This document shows positions 22,906 through 34,904 of a stretch of DNA of 64,000 nucleotides, piece by piece (position 1 is the stretch's first letter; every line of letters starts with the position of its first letter). The DNA is from Salvelinus alpinus (Eukaryota > Chordata > Actinopteri > Salmoniformes > Salmonidae). The DNA lies in the NCBI RefSeq assembly GCF_045679555.1, contig NC_092099.1:6940576-7004575 (forward strand), written 5' to 3'. Under the pieces are notes generated by a model. That model had not been told where the DNA came from, made no database searches, and worked only from the letters and a program-made list of their open reading frames with translations. The translations under genes were made by a program, and so were the position numbers.

Positions 22906-25900
22906 ATGGACGGCCAGCGCTGGTTGCCACTGGAAGCCAACCCAGATGTTAGTATACATACTTTGTATTTATCCAATTTAGCTAAACATGTCATCACAAC
23001 TACCTAGCTTCCTCATTCATTCAATCTCACATGAGTTGGCTAGCTAGCTAATTTATTCTAGCTAGCTATTGCTGGCTGGTTTGTCAAAGAACAAAAGCTA
23101 ACGGCTTACTTTTTGTTCTTTTTTTTTTAGGTGATGAACCAAGTAAGTAAGTCGTATCATCTTGCTAAACCCATCATGGAGGCTTCAAGTGTTGCTGTTA
23201 AGGATATCGGAATCTCACTCGCAGATTTCAAGCTAAATAATAGCGAGCTAGATGGCTAACAACACAGTATCCAGCTTGGAGGATAGCTAGCTGTGGCTAG
23301 TTATCAAAAGCGGAGGTGCTGTTCAGCTTAACTATCGACCCTCTAAAAATAGCATATCCAACACGTTTATACTTGTATCAGCTGATATTTAACCACTACT
23401 AATAGCAGCTAAGTAGCTAGCTAGACAGCATTGCCATTCATATCAGAGACAGTGGCTCTTTGTTTTAGAGAGCTGAAACATGATTTTGATGGTGAATATG
23501 TAACTAGCTAACTAGTAAGTTCTTGGAGCCAATAATTACTGCAGTAAACATGCACATGATGCTGACGAGCTCCATAAAGACATAGAGAACAGAAATCAAT
23601 CTGAATCCAAATTTGGTCGAATCAAATGTGATTATTTTATCTGATTTAAATGACCAATGCTTAGGCTTCTGGTATTTGAATAAACCCTCCTCACAGCTGC
23701 CCATGTCCCTTAAAGTTGATGATGTGGTTGTAACTGACAAGAAGCACATGGCTGAGCTCTTAAATCACCACTTCAATAAGTCAGGATTCCTATTTACCTC
23801 AGCCATGCCTCATTGCCCGTCCAACATTTCCTCATCTCCCACCCCGTTAAAGGAGCTCCTTAAACTTGACCCCAAAAGCCATCTGGGTCAGGTGGTTTAG
23901 ACCCTTTCTTCTTTAAGGTTGCTGCCCCTATCATCACCAAGCCTATCTCTGACCTTTTTAACCTCTCTCTCCTCTCTGGGGAGGATCCCATTGCTTGGAA
24001 GGCAGCCACGGTGTTATAGACCAATTTCTATTTTTCCCTGTTTATCAAAAATGTTGGAAAAGTTGATTATTGACAAGTTGACTGGCTTTCTTGATGTCTA
24101 TAGTATTCTCTCTGGTATGCAATCTGGTTTCCTCTCAGGTTATGAATGTGTCACTGCAACCTTAAACCTCAATGATGACACCATTGCCCTTCATTCTAAG
24201 CAATGTTGTGCTGCTATTTTTATTGACTTGGCCAAAGCTTTTGATACGGTAGACCATTCTGTTCTTGTTGGCTGGCTAAGGAGTATTGGTGTCTCTGAGG
24301 GGTCTTTGGCCTGGTTTGCTAACTACTTCTCTCAGAGAGTGCAGTGTATAAAGTCAAAACATCTGCTGTCTCAGCCACTGCCTGTCACCAAGGGTGTTCC
24401 CCAAGGCTAGGAAGCTCTCTCATCCATTTATATGCAGACGATACAGTCTTATACTCAGCTGGTCCCTCCCCGGATTTTGTGTTAAACGCTCTACAACAAA
24501 GCTTTCTTAGTGTCCAACAAGCTTTCTCTGGCCTTAACCTTGTTCTGAACACCTCCAAAACAAAGGTCTGGTAAGAAGAATGCCCCTCTCCCCACAGGTG
24601 TGATTACTACCTCTGAGGGTTTAGAGCTTGAGTAGTCACCTCATACAAGTACTTGGGAGTATGGCTAGATGGTACACTTTCCTTCTCTCAGCACATATCA
24701 AAGCTGCAGGCTAAAGTTGAATCTAGACTTGGGTTCCTCTATCGTAACTGCTCTTTCATCCCAGCTGCCAAACTAACCCTGATTCAGATGACCCTCCTAC
24801 CCATGCTAGATTACAGAGACGTAATTTGTATATCGGCAGGTAAGGGTGCTCTCGAGCGGCTAGATGTTCTTTACCATTCGGCCATCAGATTTTCCACCAA
24901 TGCCCCTTATAGGACACATCACTGCACTCTTCTGTAAAGTGGTCATCTCTGAATACCCGTCGCAAGACCCACTGGTTGATGCTTATTTATAAAATCCTCT
25001 TAGGCCTCATTCCCCCTTATCTGAGATATCTACTGCAGCCCTCATTCTCCACATACAACACCCATTCTGCCAGTCACATTCTGTTAAAGGTTCCAAAAGC
25101 AAACACATCCCTGGGTCGCTCGTCTTCTGTTTGCTGCAGTTAGTGACTGGAACGAGCTTCAACAAACACTCAAACTGGACAGTTTTATCTCAATCTCTTC
25201 ATTCAACGACTCAATCATGGACACTCTTACTAACAATTGTGGCTGCTTTGCTTGATGTATTGTTGTCTCTACCTTCTTGCCCTTTGTGCTGTTGTCTGTG
25301 CCCAATAATGTTTGTAGCCTGTTTTATGCTGCTGTCATGTTGTGCTGCTGCCATGTTGTGTTGCTACCATGCTGTGTTGTTGTCATAGGTCTCTCTTTAT
25401 GTAGTGTCGTGATGTGTTCTGTCCTATATTTTAATTTATTTAAATGTTTAATCCCAGCCCCCATCCCTACAGGAAGCCTTTTGCCTTTTGGTAGGCCGTC
25501 ATTGTAAATAAGAATTTGTTCTTAACTGACTTGCCTAGTTAAATAAAAAATATATAAAAAAAGTAATAAATACATTTGGTGTGCTTTGCTGAAAGGATAG
25601 TGTGGCAGCTACAATAATGATTTTTATTTATTATTTAACCTTTAACTAAGCAAGTCAGTTAAGAATACATTCTTATTTACAACGACGGCCTACCCCGGCA
25701 AAACCCTAACCCGGTCGACTCTGGGCCAATTGTGCGCCGCCCATTCACGGCCGGTTGTGATACAGCCTGGAATCGAACCAGGGTCTGTAGTGACGCCTCT
25801 AGCACTGAGATGCAGTGCCTTAGACTGCTGCGCCAGTCGGGAGCCCAAATGATCACCTGCTGATTTATACATGTTCATATCCTAATTTATATTTTATCAA

Positions 25901-28900
25901 GTTAAAGCACTCCTGAGCTTTGCCCTGTCCATTGCTTTCCTATTTTCATGCATGATGATTTAACTCCCAATATTCTTCCCCAAGTTTCTGCGACAGTTGG
26001 GTTTGCTGCCGACCTGGCAGTTTGGCGATGTGTATGGGATGGACCCAGAGCTTCTGAGCATGGTGCCCAGGCCTGTGTGTGCTGTCCTGCTGCTCTTCCC
26101 TGTCACAGAGAAGGTAGGTCTGCTCCAGATTTTCCAACCGAATGTGTGTTTGTTTGACTTAGGCTATTTAGTTAAAAGGAGTCACAGCTGGCGCCGTCTT
26201 CTATGCTATGCCAAAAAATATACTCTATTGTCTTGATTGGTCAACCTGTGTTTTCAGCAAGTGTGAAATGGTCTTTTACACTTGAAAATGATTTAACAGT
26301 CAAATATACTGGTAACCGCATGTAGAGTTGTGGTTTTTGCCGGTGTTCACCACAGGTGCATTCTGCAATAATTTAGTATTTTATAAATGTATTTATTAAC
26401 ATTCTAGAATTGTTCAAATAAACATTCAGCCCCAGTAACTACAGTAGAAGCTAATGGAATATAATCGATAGAAGAACACATAAGTTAGGAAAACAACATG
26501 ACACACTTTCCCTCTCCTCTCCCATTTTGCAGTATGAGTCTTTCAGGCTGGAGGAGGAGGCCAAGATCAAGGCCCAGGGCCAGGATGTCTCCCCAGATGT
26601 CTACTTCATGAAGCAGACAATCGGCAACGCCTGTGGAACAATAGGCTTAATTCACGCTGTAGCCAACAACCAGGAACACCTGGAATTTGGTACGTGGCTG
26701 TCACACCCCGGATGACGTTTCCCCTACGTACAGATCTAGGATCAGCTTTCCTCCCCCAATCCCAATGACAAACCCTGCATCACTGATCACAGGGCGGTGA
26801 CTGTCCTTATTGAGATGGCGAGGGAGAAAATGGCATGCTCACAGTTTGACAATGTCAAATTACTGTAGTCCATGATGGCTTTGATAAATTGAAAAAATGA
26901 GGATGTGAAAAATGTAATTGCGTTGTCGTTCAGGAAAAGTATTTCTTTTTTTCTTTTTTCTTGCCACTACAGGATTTTCCTGTAGTGGCAAGATAAATTT
27001 AGTCAATAAATGATTTGCTATCCCTTTTTCTTTCTTTGCCACCAAATGTTTACATATAGGCTACTGGTAATGTTACCAGGGCCATGTTCAGTTGCAAAAC
27101 ATTCTCGAACATTGCAGATAGAAAATCCATGAATAGAGCCGCCGTTATTCCTTATTAAACACGTCCTGCTGAATGCGCCCCAGGTTGTTAGCTATAGCTA
27201 GCTAATGAGGTAACACGACTGAACAAGGTATAGCCTAAACAAATGGTTAACAGTCTGATCCGCAAGTAGCCTAGTTTTAGAACGGCCCGCGATATGCTTT
27301 ATGAATGCAAAATTTGGCCCGCCAATGTGCGACCGAAGAGAAAAAAAGCATAGCTCTAGTATATGTTTTGAACGATAAGGGCTAGAATCAAGCCGTTTTC
27401 TCTGAGGAAAAGAGGGAGACTTGGCTACGTGGGTTAAAGAACCTGGCTATGAAATGCAGTGGGGAAAGTGGGACAGTTGAGCGAGACTACATGTTCAAAG
27501 ACGGCCTACTTTTCTATACTAAAAGGGAGAAGAACATAGACTGTTGTTTTTACGATTGAACTCAATGCTGCTTTTGTTTTTAATTTCGTACGGCTGCTTG
27601 TTTCTTAAACCAGGCAAAGGGTATAGAAGGCCGGTGGTGACTGGTTAGCTACCGGGAAGCAAGAGAGTCGCCTGTGCCGTGTGTGTAATCTGAGCCTGTC
27701 TGCCCACACACATTGCTTGCTCACCAGCTGATGTAGTCTGTGTGGCGTGTCCTTCCCACTGATGAACAGAACTGCTGCCAATATTAATTGTGCTTATCAA
27801 TGAAAAGCTCTCAATCTCTCCCGAAACTCTTGTCCAGTCCATTTAGTAGTCAGATTTTAGTCACAGAGATCATTTCATCTCTTCTCATTTTAGTCAACTG
27901 AAATGAAAATTCATGTTCTTTTGGTTATAGTTTTTTTTCTGGGTCTATTTAGTCAGTTATTAGTCTCGTCAATTGCCACTGAAAAGTAAGTGTTTGACGA
28001 ATATTTGAGTCACTATTTCTGTTGACGATATTAACACTGCTCAGTGATGTAACTTTCTGTATGTTTCATGCTTTTCTCTGCTCGTCCTCCCAGAGACGGA
28101 CTCTCCACTGAAGATGTTCCTGGTACAGTCCACTAAACTGAGCCCAGAGAACAAGGCCACCTTCCTGGAGAAAGATGAGGTATTTCCATCAAAATCTTCA
28201 TCATACAAAGATGATAATTTATCAGATTAGCGCTAGTGGGTCAAGACTAGGGTTTAGAAACATTTTAGTGCTTAGCTTGGTGGTAACCAGGTTGTGCCTA
28301 TAATAAGTGGTGGCCATGATGACAATGCACTGAGTGGATGGTGTCATTCTAGCCATGGGGAAATGATGTGATTGAAATGAAAGTGGATGATGTTTTCTTC
28401 CGTTGCAGAGCATCCGTGTTACACATGAATCTAGTGCACAGGAAGGACAAACCGAGGTGAGTATTAATTTGAAGGGTTTTCTAAAACAACAATTTTGAAC
28501 ATGGTCAAAGGCAGTCAATAAGTAACTACAGGGGCAACTTTTTGAAAGAGAGTGAAATGGGGAGCTACTACCTAAACTTGTCCTTTGTAAACTCTTTGTT
28601 TTCTATTTGCCCATACTGAACATGACCCACTTGTGCTTTGATCTTTTGTTTTATAGGCACCAAGCTTGGATGAAAAAGTGGACTTGCATTTCATTGCTTT
28701 TGTGAATGTTGGGGGACATTTATATGAACTGGGTAAGTGAAACACCCCTTTCCACTTGAAATGCTTTGTAGTAGACCTCTCAATAGCAGCAATAAGATAC
28801 ACAGAAATGGGTTTGGTAACACTTCTTATGAATAACCTCTTCAAAATGCCTTGTAAGCACATTTTATAATGCGTTTGTAGCGGACGTGAGGGGTAATTTC

Positions 28901-31900
28901 GCCAAGGGATCATTTTCTTTTGGTCTAATGGTCAAGACATTGGTTTCTCCTGTGGGAGACCAGGGTTCAGATCCCGCCTGTGATAATGGCGCCCAACGTG
29001 GGGTGGCGTCTCGTTTAGAGGCTCATGGCCTCGTTATGAGGTAGCCCAGCCTGCGTCGTCAAAATCAGTCACCCTCAACCCAAGGGGGAATTTCCTTCAG
29101 TTCTTGAGCCCCATAAGTTATTAAAAACATGCTTATAATGCATTATTAAGAGGGTATTCTTAGGAAGTGTTACCATGAGTTTTCTATGCATGCGATCCAC
29201 ATTACAATGGGATTGTTCTGAGACTTGCCCAGTCACTGCAGTGTGATATTGATCATGTGCAGTAGCATTTGTTTCTCATCTTGTGTTTTCTCTCAAGATG
29301 GCCGCAAGCCTTTCCCTATTGCCCATGGGAAAACATCAGAAGTCCGCTTCCTTGAGGTAAGCGACTAATCGATGCATCTCATTGTAAAGACTCGATGATG
29401 GTTTGGTAGAGGCAACCACGGCCTTGGTTGAATGAGTGGCGGTTATTCAGAAAGAGTTTCCGTGCTGATTACTGATATTTCCATATTCAGTAGGTGTACC
29501 TTACCTGCATTGTTATAATCATGGGTGGAATTGGAAAGGGAAATCACTCTGGGAACTTACTTACCTAGTCCACAAGAGAGCACCACTGTATCCGCTCTGC
29601 AGCCCTCTGGGAATCGCCAGGAATTCAGATCCAAACAAATTTTTACGTTTTGAAATTACTTTCACTTTGGGAACTCAGTTCCCATAATAGAACTGGGCAA
29701 GGCGTAGCGTGGATATTGAGAACAGTCTAAAGCAGAAGCATAACATGTCATTACACTTCAAAGTCAGAGTGGACGGCAAGTAGGCCTACAGTAGGAATAT
29801 CAATGACAATAGTCAACTCACTTGGATTGCAGCATTTGGAGTTGCATGGAAAAGAGATTTGCCGTGACTTTGTTGGGCAGTGTAAACATTAACAAAGGTC
29901 TAGGGCTTGTTCAGAAGGTTAATAGATTATTTTCAGATTTAAAGCCTTGGATTTTATAACATTTTTATATCTTTTGATTTACTTCTAGTATATTTTATCA
30001 CCACACTTCGGGAATATTCATAGAATTTGCTGTAGGCAGCTGTCCTGCATGTTGACTTTCATACGCTTCAAGTGACATTGCTATGGACTTGCAAAACTCT
30101 TCCATTTCGCGTAACAAAAATCAAGCCATGAGGTGTGAGTTGTGCAAAATTTTGATAGTCGTTAAGGAGGAAGAATTTGCCCAGGCCGTTGTCTGTCGAT
30201 GTGCAATCAAAATGTTGAGCTGAAGGATGGGATCATCGCACTTCAAACTGAGATAGCACAACTGAAAAGTAGACAGAATTTTCACAGAGAGGCTTCTAGA
30301 GTGGATGCGGTCTACAAAAATACGCTCCCTTTGGTTGGATCTGCCATTGAGACAGACCAGGACATACTGAGGTTAATTTCCCAAACTTACAGAAACACAA
30401 CAGCGTTTCAACCACCTCTACCCCGATGCCATCTACCCAGTGCGTGACAGTCGCCGGTTAAGGTAAAAGCCAAGGTACGGGTAGAAGAACGAGTTGTTCC
30501 TGAGCAATACGTTTCAGCCACATACAGAGCTGGAATCTCCACTCCCACAGCAGGATTCGCAAGAAGGTGTCTCGTGCGCAGGCATCGATCCCAGCATACC
30601 AGGGACGTGTGAGTAACGAGCGATCCACGGCTCCCAGTCTGAGATGAGTTCAAGGCACCCCTCGACTCCAGATTCCAGCAATGTTCGAAAACGGGGGAGC
30701 AACAGGAGCTTCGTCTGCGCCAGTGTCCTCCATCTAGCATCGTTGCTGGGATCTCCATGGTATATCATGTTGTCATCCCAGATGCAAGGACTCTTTGTTA
30801 TCCGGATGTATTTACAATAACTATTCCCAACCAACTCCCGGACGCAAAACCAGTTGTGGTTCATATCGGAAAGCACAAATCCAATGTCAAACAGCTTATT
30901 GAGACCATACAGGATTTGGGGAAACTACCCATAATCTCCGGTCCCATTCCCTCTGTGCGTCGGAACAGTGAGAAATGAAGCTGTGTGTGGTCTCTCGATC
31001 TATTGACATCCCATTTGTGGATGACCGGGACTTCTTTTTGGAATAGACCAGGGCTTTTCAGTTATGATGGGATTCATCCTAATGAAAAATGATCCAGACT
31101 GCTGTCCACCAAATTGTTATTATTTATTGAACCTTTATTTAACTCGGCAAGTCATTTAAGAACAAATTCTTATTTACAATGAGGTTCCAGTTTACCAACG
31201 TTTACTTCACCGTATCTCCAAGGTACATACAGTAGATGCCATTACACTCAGACGCAGTCCTACCAGAGAGAGAAACTTCTGAGCAGGCGCACAGATAAGA
31301 GTGAGAGTACCGTAATAACAGCCATATAGGGATACTTCAAACATGAACAATTCCCCACATTTCTTTAAAGACAAAACATCAACAAATAATTAAAGTCCAA
31401 GGATTATTCAAGTCCCCCATTTACAAATGGGTCATGTTACACTGTTATTTATTTTGTATTAGTCAAGCTGCCACTTTCCATTACGGAGTGCCTTTAGGAT
31501 TACAAGAGCGGATGCTCTTTTTTTTAGTCAGACAGCCAGCAAGCTGTTCCTTTTGAATCTGCTGGATTCTCTTGAGCCTGAATAAGTTCCTTGATGCCGC
31601 TAAACTCAAGACGAAGTCATGTCTCTGCGACGACTTGTTTTACTTGACAGCATCAACTAGGGAGTAGTCGTCAGTGACACACTACAGGTAGAATGCGCCA
31701 TTTTGCCTCACCAGTGTTAAGCTCTGAGAACAGTTGCCAGGAAGATGGCATTATCAATTCCATCTGCAAGAGCAAGGGTTTCTCCAGCAAGCGTATTCCG
31801 CACAAACCTTCTGATCCTTTTTGACTGCGACAGATAGGTGAGAGTCTTCCTTTCTAACCCATTAACACGATTACATGTGTACCTCAATCTGTAAGGTTTC

Positions 31901-33771
31901 CTAGGGAAGCATCACTGAGACAACTAGTTTCAGAGAGCCCCCTTTTCCCACATGCTGCAACTTTTGTCACCTGTTCTGATTTTAGTTTACGAACAACTTT
32001 GTTTGCCTCATGCGTGGTTTGTACAGTGGTGCCTTTTGTGTTGGATGCCAAGTTGCAGCCATCAGACATTACATCAGGTCTACTCTGTGCTATCTTTGAC
32101 AGCCTTACATGCTGACCAAACCGGACACGTCGCGTGCGCGAGCGTCGCAAAATAAGTTTAGAAATCCATGTTATTCAATTGTTGCACCCACACTGCTCGC
32201 GCGCGCCAATGAGCGTCTGCGATGCCAAGGGCTAAAATAGAAGTCATTCCTATTTCTGTGGCAGATCGTGCTGCAAGTCCTGCCTCTCCCATCTCCTCAT
32301 TGGTTTATAGAAGCAGGTACCCACGTGCCATCTCCTCATTGGTTATACCCACGTGGGTGATTGAAAGACAATGTTTTGCCGGTCGTCGTGGTAATACTAT
32401 GAAAGTGTAGACAGAGGACAGATCCTGTAGAGGTTAAAACAACTGTCAGGGTAGAGCACATCACTTCTAAAATTAGATCATACGAATTAACACATACTGT
32501 GCTGACTGAACACAAAACTAAATGAATCTGTTTTCCAACATTGTTATATAGGCTACATATGATAATAGATACGATTATTACACCTAAATATTAACAAACA
32601 CACTTAACATGAGCATCAAAATGTAGTGTGCTAAAAGCACAGCACTTATTCATTCATTAATGAATGGCTGTGCGAAGTTGCTGTATATTGACGGGAACTG
32701 GAACACACTGTCATACACCTCGATCCAGAGCATCCCAAACATGCTCAATGGGTGACATGTCTGGTCCATATGCAGTATGCAGCTTCCAGGAATTGTGTAC
32801 TGATCCTTGCTACATGGGGCTGTGTGTTATCGTGCTGAAACATGAGGTGATGGCGGCGGATGAATGGCACAATAATGGGCCTCAGGATCTTGTCACAGTA
32901 TCTCTGTGCATTCAAATTGCCATTGATAAAATGCAATTGTGTTCGTTGTCAATAGCTTACGCCTGCCCAAACCATAACCACACCACCACCACGGGGCACT
33001 CTGTTCACAACGTTGACATCAGCAAACTGCTCGCCCACACAACGACCATCTGCCCGGTATAGTTGAAACCGGGATTCATCCGTGAAGAACGTCAACATGT
33101 TTGAGGTGTTGGCAGCTCTTTAAGCTTCTCGTTGAGCAGTGGCGATTTTATTATCTTTATCCGTCGCAGTTGTAATCAACTGGGAAACCAAAATGTTCCC
33201 AAACTGCAGATTTTAAACAATGATGGAGAATCTTCCTGGTTTATCGACCCTACCACTCACCATCGTACAGAATTAGTTCCCGGCTGCGACTCACAAAAGG
33301 ACAGTTGGACAATTAAGATTAGAATTTTGATGACTGTGCGTCATCAAGTTGTCATGCAACTGAAAGTTATTGAAGTGTGTGCCATCACTACTTCCCCATT
33401 GCCCCTTAGTACTTTGAATGATTTAGGCTAAGCTCTAGTTGTTTTTAACAGAATAGCTTGAAAAAATAAATAGTAATGAGCTCATATTTACTCGAGGCAA
33501 ACATCACAGCGTAGGAAATGCCTATAGTGTTTTTCATTTATTTTTGTATCTTTTTATGTATTCAGTTTCACAGTACGGGACCAAACAGAGGTGCCTGTAC
33601 TCAACACCCCTAGTTTGCGCTAATAATTAGGACCCTGGTTATAATCGTATAATGTATCAAGGTGTGTTTGTTTTGTCTGTGTTGCAGGATGCAACAGAGG
33701 TGTGTAAGACATTCATGGCTCGGGACCCCCAGGAGCTTCGCTTCACAGTGGTGGCCCTGTCCAAGGCATGA
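22906..33771 (+). CDS. uchl3: Ubiquitin C-terminal hydrolase L3 (9 exons)
   Basis: UCHL3 is a cytosolic cysteine protease of peptidase family C12 that removes small adducts from the C-terminus of ubiquitin and NEDD8. Exons are 22906-22947, 23131-23142, 25985-26113, 26533-26689, 28094-28179, 28409-28456, 28657-28732, 29298-29356 and 33688-33771. All junctions are GT-AG with consistent phase. The 693 nt give 230 aa, the length of human UCHL3. The active site is complete: oxyanion Q89 and nucleophile C95 ([15 protein letters not shown]), H169 (VDLHFIAF) and D184 (YELDGRKPF). The crossover loop lies around residues 145-160 ([16 protein letters not shown]). Exon 2 is only 12 nt (VMNQ). The start [15 protein letters not shown] parallels human [15 protein letters not shown]. 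Introns contain LINEs, SINEs and a mariner fragment. Nothing suggests inactivation. Confidence 0.97.
23670..25555 (+). mobile_element. L2-like LINE, 5'-truncated, in UCHL3 intron 2
   Basis: It begins within the linker before RT ([20 protein letters not shown]). RT blocks follow: [58 protein letters not shown] and LNTSKTKVW. The 3' end reads TAGGCCGTCATTGTAAATAA and finishes in TAAATAAA-type simple repeats. A deletion between VPQG and YADD removes part of the palm, and other stops and shifts are present. The same family occurs on the minus strand at 42061-43370. Confidence 0.88.
25622..25846 (-). mobile_element. tRNA-derived SINE (SlmI-like), minus strand
   Basis: Read on the minus strand it starts GGGCTCCCGACTGGCGCAGC, with an A box, continues to a B box (GGTTCGATTCC) and ends in the LINE-shared tail followed by a TAAATAAT-like simple repeat. 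AATGAT occurs just outside both ends and may be the target duplication. It ends 138 bases before UCHL3 exon 3 and is antisense to the gene. Confidence 0.88.
26708..26785. repeat. Short MITE-like repeat after UCHL3 exon 4
   Basis: CCCCTACGTACAGATCTAGG followed by ATCAGCTTTCCTCCCCCAAT matches a short salmonid repeat whose other end occurs, inverted, at 34065-34180 (GATCCTAAATCTGTACCTAG). It begins about 20 bases after the exon 4 donor. Its boundaries are approximate. Confidence 0.55.
26960..26992. repeat. Perfect 15-bp hairpin
   Basis: CTTGCCACTACAGGA is followed by TTT and then its exact reverse complement TCCTGTAGTGGCAAG. The arms resemble the terminus of the Tc1 family at 59913-61115 (TTCTTGCCACTGTAG), so this may be two termini head to head. 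Confidence 0.6.
27060..27200. repeat. Dispersed salmonid-type repeat
   Basis: This stretch contains GCCATGTTCAGTTGCAAAAC and ACACGTCCTGCTGAATGCGCC, which I recognise from a common non-coding salmonid repeat. It lies in UCHL3 intron 4. The boundaries and class are unsure. Confidence 0.4.
28880..29110 (+). mobile_element. Retroelement fossil with tRNA-like and PBS-like segments
   Basis: A tRNA-like segment (TTGGTCTAATGGTCAAGACA, then the B-box-like GGGTTCAGATCCC) is followed about 10 bases later by TGGCGCCCAACGTGGGG. That sequence equals the primer-binding site complementary to the 3' end of tRNA-Lys1,2, used by some retroelements. No protein-coding part is visible. It lies in UCHL3 intron 7 and is read as a short remnant of an LTR-type or tRNA-headed element. 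Confidence 0.5.
29940..31110 (+). mobile_element. L2-like LINE ORF1 fragment in UCHL3 intron 8
   Basis: A coiled-coil-like stretch ([19 protein letters not shown], near 30217) is followed by an SGNH-esterase-like part of L2 ORF1 ([43 protein letters not shown], near 30783-30975). It stops near 31110 (YDGIHPNEK-like, [10 protein letters not shown] at about 31050-31085). Frames are broken. The RT part is absent. Confidence 0.75.
31118..31185 (-). mobile_element. LINE/SINE 3' tail fragment
   Basis: The minus strand carries the CATTGTAAATAAGAATTTGT type tail and GACTTGCC-like motif found in the SINEs and L2 LINE of this window, ending in TAAATAATAA-type repeats. No head is attached, so it may be a strongly 5'-truncated LINE or SINE copy. 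Confidence 0.65.
31190..32640. other. UCHL3 intron 8, unassigned sequence
   Basis: I find no exon or confidently named repeat here. A minus-strand open frame at 31884-32150 matches nothing I know. About 32280-32345 holds two similar copies of CCATCTCCTCATTGGTT, spaced by 47 bases. Confidence 0.4.
32640..33180 (-). mobile_element. Tc1/mariner-like transposase fragment
   Basis: The minus strand encodes [32 protein letters not shown] and ISTQFLEA, the catalytic middle of a Tc1/mariner transposase including the second catalytic aspartate (in QHDNTQPH). Flanking minus-strand sequence gives the GRRFAD- and WPAYSPD-like neighbours in other frames. Termini were not identified. It lies in UCHL3 intron 8, antisense to the gene. 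Confidence 0.75.
33348..33430. repeat. Local duplication, copy 1 (upstream of UCHL3 exon 9)
   Basis: GTTGTCATGCAACTGAAAGT through CTTAGTACTTTGAATGATTT recurs at 33984-34062 with a 7-base indel and one base change. The two copies flank the last coding exon of UCHL3. Confidence 0.8.
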
Positions 33772-33983
33772 ACACAGCACTCACGGAACAAGAGAAGAAA
33801 ATACGACTGCCAATCATTCTCAAGTGCTGACTTTTGTTAGCTCATTAGCATTTTTACTGAATAAGGTTAGCATGTGGTATGATGACAAAAGGTTAACTGG
33901 AAAAATATATATAATTAAAGTAAGCTAAGCGTGCGAGGAATCAGTAGCCTGGTTCTGAAATACGATTAGATTGTCAGATTAAA

Positions 33984-34062
33984 AGTTGTCATGCAACTGA
34001 AAGTTGTGTGTGCCATCACTACTTCCCCATTGCTCCTTAGTACTTTGAATGATTTAGGCTGA
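33984..34062. repeat. Local duplication, copy 2 (downstream of UCHL3 stop)
   Basis: This is a direct repeat of 33348-33430, located about 210 bases after the stop codon, in or near the 3' UTR. Confidence 0.8.
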
Positions 34063-34064
34063 AG

Positions 34065-34180
34065 TTGCTCCGATACAGTGTCCTTGGGTCAGTTTTGCAA
34101 TTTTCCAACTAATGGTTAAGGTTAGGATTGGGTAAGGTGATCCTAAATCTGTACCTAGGGAAAACTTCACCCACCCCAGA
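34065..34180. repeat. Short MITE-like repeat, second copy
   Basis: It contains GTGATCCTAAATCTGTACCT and GGGAAAACTTCACCC. It is the inverse of the repeat at 26708-26785. No coding content. Confidence 0.5.
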
Positions 34181-34464
34181 TCACTTACAACGCTGCAGTA
34201 TTACTGTAGCGGAAATTGAGCTTTCAGTTGGACTATTCTGACCCTGCACCAAAGTATACAGGCCATTAGGCAATGAACAATTGCTAAGATTTCCAAACTC
34301 CTGTAACCTTTCAAAGATGATACTGACAAGGTGTATGCTGGTATACTGGTAAGGTGTATGCAAAAACTCAATTGTCACCGGATTTTTTTTGTATTCTGCA
34401 GAAATGAGAAATACAGAAAAGCGTCAGTTTCATTGACTTGCAATGTATTGAACTACGTATTTAA

Positions 34465-34900
34465 AGGCCCAATGCAGATGTTTTTTTTTTCTCTTTTCTC
34501 TATTAAACCATTTCTCTGTAACAATTAAGTACCATACTTAATTTTCAATTAAAATAATAAAAAGTAAACCGAAATTGCTTGTTAGCAAGAGCAATTTCTC
34601 AAGCAGGAATTTTGCTGGGACTGTGAGTGGGGAAGGGAAAACTGAAAACAAGCTGTTATTGGCTGAGAGGTTTGGAACTCTTTTTCTTATTGGTCTATTA
34701 ACTGATTTACCTCCTGGTGATGTCACCAGGCAGAACAAAACTCCATCCCACCAAAACCGGCTGACATTTCAGGTGGTCTTTTCAAACAGCTCTTACACTA
34801 ACAGGGCACTATCATTTTCACAATTTCACAGTACTATTCCAACCTCATTGTGTGGAAAGGTATATAAAACAGGAAAATCAGTTTTGACTGCAATGGGCCT
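34465..34900. mobile_element. MITE with TTAA target duplication
   Basis: This 436-bp non-coding element starts AGGCCCAATGCAG and ends CTGCAATGGGCCT, which are inverted repeats with one mismatch. It is flanked on both sides by TTAA (34461-34464 and 34901-34904). TTAA duplications mark piggyBac and Kolobok transposons; which of the two mobilised it is not visible. A related partial copy lies at 55135-55325. Confidence 0.8.
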
Positions 34901-34904
34901 TTAA

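Noticed and set aside
28920-28985. Possible tRNA gene
   Set aside because: The B box is altered and the acceptor stem does not close; it reads better as part of a retroelement fossil.
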